From Acidaminobacterium chupaoyuni (GTDB lineage: Bacteria > Bacillota > Clostridia > Oscillospirales > Butyricicoccaceae), in the NCBI GenBank assembly GCA_047936785.1, contig CP176394.1: 64,000 nucleotides of DNA. One strand, given 5' to 3'. Under the pieces are notes generated by a model. That model saw only the letters and a list, made by a program, of their open reading frames with translations. It ran no database searches and was not told the origin of the DNA. The position numbers and the translations under genes are program-made. Below are positions 61,851 to 64,000 of this stretch, piece by piece. The first letter of the stretch is position 1; every line of letters starts with the position of its first letter.

Positions 61851-61926
61851 GCTGGTGTAGCTCAGCCGGTAGAGCAGCTGATTTGTAATCAGCAGGTCGG
61901 GGGTTCGATTCCGTCCACCAGCTCCA
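61851..61926 (+). tRNA. tRNA-Thr (TGT)
   Basis: A 76-base cloverleaf: acceptor GCTGGTG / CACCAGC, one wobble-free pairing, anticodon loop TTTGTAA (TGT), T-loop TTCGATT, encoded CCA. Confidence 0.96.
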
Positions 61927-61929
61927 TAT

Positions 61930-62013
61930 GGGAGAGTTCCCGAGTGGCCAAAGGGGGCAGACTGTAAATCTGTTGCGCGAGCTTCGATGGTTCGAATCCG
62001 TCCTCTCCCACCA
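61930..62013 (+). tRNA. tRNA-Tyr (GTA)
   Basis: An 84-base class II tRNA with a long variable arm: acceptor GGGAGAG / CTCTCCC, anticodon loop CTGTAAA (GTA), T-loop TTCGAAT, encoded CCA. Confidence 0.96.
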
Positions 62014-62021
62014 AGCATTGT

Positions 62022-62056
62022 AAGCACCGAGTTTAAAAACTCGGTGCTTCTTTTTT
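62022..62056 (+). terminator. Terminator of the tRNA-Thr/Tyr transcript
   Basis: AAGCACCGAGTT / AACTCGGTGCTT stem followed by CTTTTTT. Confidence 0.85.
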
Positions 62057-62127
62057 GCGTTTTGGCATCATTTTTCATAACGCCCGAAACGCTGCCGGTG
62101 CAAATCAAAAATGAATTCAAAATAGCA

Positions 62128-62156
62128 TTGTGCAGTTGCCGGAAAAGGCGTAAAAT
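62128..62156 (+). promoter_or_regulatory. Promoter of the racemase-like gene
   Basis: TTGTGC (62128-62133), 17-base spacer, TAAAAT (62151-62156). It predicts a leader of about 150 bases, in which I see only a small CAAACGGTTTG palindrome. Confidence 0.65.
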
Positions 62157-62313
62157 GAAACAAACGGTTTGTTTATGTGGTAAACTGTCTTATCGCGTAA
62201 TTGCAAACCATGCGCGTCAACCGTTCTCTGCGCAGATCGTTTTTCTAAAATTTTTCTGCGCAAAAATTTACCGATCAACCATCGATCAATCTGAAATCTG
62301 CGGAGGTCATCAG

Positions 62314-63006
62314 ATGAAAAAATTAGGCTTAGTGGGCGGCACTGGTCCCGAATCGACCATTCCTTATTATCACGGCATCGTTTACGGCGTTCAGAAGAAA
62401 ATGGGATACGATATGTTCCCGAATCTGACCATCGAAAGCATCAATGTTTTTCAGGTTTTGAACTTCTGTCAGGAAGAAAAATATGATGAGCTCATCGATT
62501 ATCTGATGACGGCCATCAACAACCTCATCAAAAGCGGGGCCGATTTCGTGGCGCTGAGCGCCAACACGCCCCATATCGTTTTCGATCAGCTGAAAGAACG
62601 GTCATCCGTGCCGCTGGTCAGCATTCTGGAAGCCACCTGTGAAGAAGCCGTTCGGCTGCATTACAAAAAACTCGGTCTGCTCGGCACGATCTACACCATG
62701 ACCGGCGATTTTTATAAAAAGCCGTTTTTGAGAAACGATATCGAGATCGTTGTGCCCGAAAAAAGCGAGATGGATCTTATCAACCACAAAATTTCCACCG
62801 AACTGGAACTGGGCATTGTGAAACAGGATACGCTGGAGATCTTCCAGAAGATCATTGAGCGCATGAAGAACGAGCAGGGCATCGACGCCGTCATCCTGGG
62901 ATGCACAGAGCTGCCCCTTTTGCTCAGCGACGCGGTCAGCCCCGTTCCCTGTCTGGATACCATGCAAATACATATCGATACGCTGGTGAACAAAATCGTT
63001 GAATAG
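62314..63006 (+). CDS. Aspartate/glutamate racemase family protein
   Basis: A 230-residue Asp/Glu racemase-fold protein: LGLVGGTGPESTIPYYH at the start, SANTPH near residue 81 and LGCTELPLLL near 193. The second catalytic cysteine (in GCTE) is present. The first position, Cys or Thr in characterised relatives such as E. coli YgeA, is Ala here. Racemase activity is therefore uncertain. ATG 62314 has GGAGG seven bases upstream; the frame is open further upstream, but that stretch looks non-coding. A terminator follows at 63061. Confidence 0.88.
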   Translation: MKKLGLVGGTGPESTIPYYHGIVYGVQKKMGYDMFPNLTIESINVFQVLNFCQEEKYDELIDYLMTAINNLIKSGADFVALSANTPHIVFDQLKERSSVPLVSILEATCEEAVRLHYKKLGLLGTIYTMTGDFYKKPFLRNDIEIVVPEKSEMDLINHKISTELELGIVKQDTLEIFQKIIERMKNEQGIDAVILGCTELPLLLSDAVSPVPCLDTMQIHIDTLVNKIVE

Positions 63007-63060
63007 CCGCGGCCTGCTTTGAGCCGCCGCGGTCTTTCAAAAAATCTCACGGCATCATCG

Positions 63061-63096
63061 AAACGCCTTCCCTTCCGGGAGGGCGTTTCTTTTTTA
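63061..63096 (+). terminator. Terminator after the racemase-like gene
   Basis: AAACGCCTTCCC / GGGAGGGCGTTT stem (one mismatch or wobble) followed by CTTTTTT. Confidence 0.8.
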
Positions 63097-63109
63097 TCGT
63101 GTCGAAACA

Positions 63110-63138
63110 TTGTATCTCGCTTTTCACTGTGTTAAAAT
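63110..63138 (+). promoter_or_regulatory. Promoter of the EamA transporter gene
   Basis: TTGTAT (63110-63115), 17-base spacer, TAAAAT (63133-63138). Confidence 0.7.
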
Positions 63139-63215
63139 ACAAAAGTGGTTTGATTCTCTTTCGGCCTTATTGGGTTTCTGAAAAATCGCAAACCGCACAG
63201 GATGGTGCAAAGATA

Positions 63216-64000
63216 ATGAAAAACACAAGAACGGCCGCCATTGCAGAAGCTTTTCTGGCGGCGGTTTTTTATGCCGTGAACATGCCCGCTTCCAAAGCAC
63301 TGCTGGGGCATATCGCGCCCACCATAATGGCCGGGCTGTTATATCTGGGCGCGGGCATCGGCATCTGGCTTCTTTCGCTGACGGCCGGCAAAAAACTCGC
63401 CGCCAAAGAGCGGCTTTCAAAAGCCGATCTGCCCTATACCATCGGCATGATCGTGCTGGATATCATCGCCCCCATCTGCCTGATGCTGGGGCTTTCCCAC
63501 ACGACCTCTGCCAATGCTTCCCTGCTGAACAATTTTGAAATCGTGGCCACGGCGCTTCTCGCTTTGGCGCTTTTTCACGAAGCCATCTCCCGGCGTCTGT
63601 GGGGCGCGATCCTGCTTGTCACCGCTTCCAGCTGCATTTTGTCTTTTGAAGGCGCTTCCAGCTTTCATCTCTCGTGGGGTTCCCTGCTGGTGCTGCTGGC
63701 GGCGACCTGCTGGGGGCTTGAAAACAACTGCACAAGAAAAATCGCTTCGAAAGATACTTTTGAAATTGTCACTTTGAAGGGCATCTTTTCGGGTTCGGGC
63801 TCGCTGATGGTGGGGTTTCTCCTGGGCGAGCGTCTGCCGCCCCCGGCCTATGGCCTTCTGGCGCTGCTGCTGGGCTTTGTGGCCTATGGCCTGAGCATCT
63901 ATTTTTATATCCGCGCCCAGCATGTCATCGGCGCCGCCAGAACCAGCGCCTATTATGCGGTTGCGCCGTTTGTGGGGGCGCTGTTATCCTTTGTCTTTTT
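63216..64000 (+). CDS. EamA/DMT superfamily transporter, 3' end outside the window
   Basis: The frame opens at ATG 63216 (MKNTRTAAIAEAFLAAVFYAVNMPASK) and is still open at the right edge, giving 261 visible codons. Eight or nine membrane helices form two EamA repeats. The first repeat includes LSHTTSANASLLNNFEIVAT near residue 95, and the second ends near AARTSAYYAVAPFVGALLSF. This is the ten-helix drug/metabolite transporter pattern. The substrate is unknown. The ribosome site is weak (AGGATGG). Confidence 0.9.
   Translation, partial: MKNTRTAAIAEAFLAAVFYAVNMPASKALLGHIAPTIMAGLLYLGAGIGIWLLSLTAGKKLAAKERLSKADLPYTIGMIVLDIIAPICLMLGLSHTTSANASLLNNFEIVATALLALALFHEAISRRLWGAILLVTASSCILSFEGASSFHLSWGSLLVLLAATCWGLENNCTRKIASKDTFEIVTLKGIFSGSGSLMVGFLLGERLPPPAYGLLALLLGFVAYGLSIYFYIRAQHVIGAARTSAYYAVAPFVGALLSFVF

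Overview
This window looks like a chromosome segment from a moderately GC-rich, anaerobic Gram-positive bacterium of the class Clostridia, perhaps an Oscillospirales-type gut organism. The evidence is the strong AGGAGG-type ribosome sites, vegetative promoters with 17-base spacers, CCA-encoding tRNA genes, and Firmicutes gene orders such as tepA-ylzJ-ftsK. ECF transport, a PyrDB/PyrK dihydroorotate dehydrogenase and PduL point the same way. TepA, YlzJ, an FtsK/SpoIIIE translocase and a YtvI-like permease suggest a spore-forming lineage. I cannot name a species. No prophage, insertion sequence, integrase or CRISPR array is visible.

Layout. 1-9202: an operon on the minus strand reads ECF S-component, prfA, ppa, a fused Sua5-CoaE gene, tepA, ylzJ, then ftsK, a flavin reductase-like gene and the start of a YgiQ-like gene. 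9032-14391: a small unknown gene, a lipoprotein, an ABC-F ATPase, aspartokinase and an AI-2E/YtvI-type permease. 14676-30338: a 15.7-kb signalling island, all on the minus strand. It holds four hybrid histidine kinases (one split by a frameshift), a free-standing HPt protein, an active-looking diguanylate cyclase and a REC-GGDEF-EAL protein. Together these could form a phosphorelay that sets c-di-GMP level. 30572-41785: a histidine phosphatase, five tRNA genes, a ClpE-like unfoldase, and an operon of methyltransferase, EcfA1-EcfA2-EcfT, TruA, DUF5711 and CvpA, plus a divergent lipoprotein. 41878-51536: a complete UMP biosynthesis operon, pyrB-pyrC-carA-carB-pyrK-pyrD-pyrF-pyrE, with a leader attenuator and no pyrR. 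51554-64000: DUF1653, FtsH, a YtcJ-like amidohydrolase, exonuclease III, DUF2207, an AbgB-like peptidase, PduL, an XRE regulator, tRNA-Thr/Tyr, a racemase-like gene and an EamA permease cut by the window end.

The most notable observations are these. CarA has lost both the cysteine nucleophile (Ala254) and the catalytic histidine (Tyr339) of its glutaminase domain, so this carbamoyl-phosphate synthase may run on free ammonia. An intrinsic-terminator hairpin covers the ribosome site of tepA, and the tepA start codon lies inside its U-tract. The pyr leader has a mutually exclusive terminator/antiterminator pair. A Sua5-CoaE fusion is present, a hybrid kinase is interrupted at a six-T run, and a roughly 60-bp palindromic repeat occurs three times in intergenic DNA.
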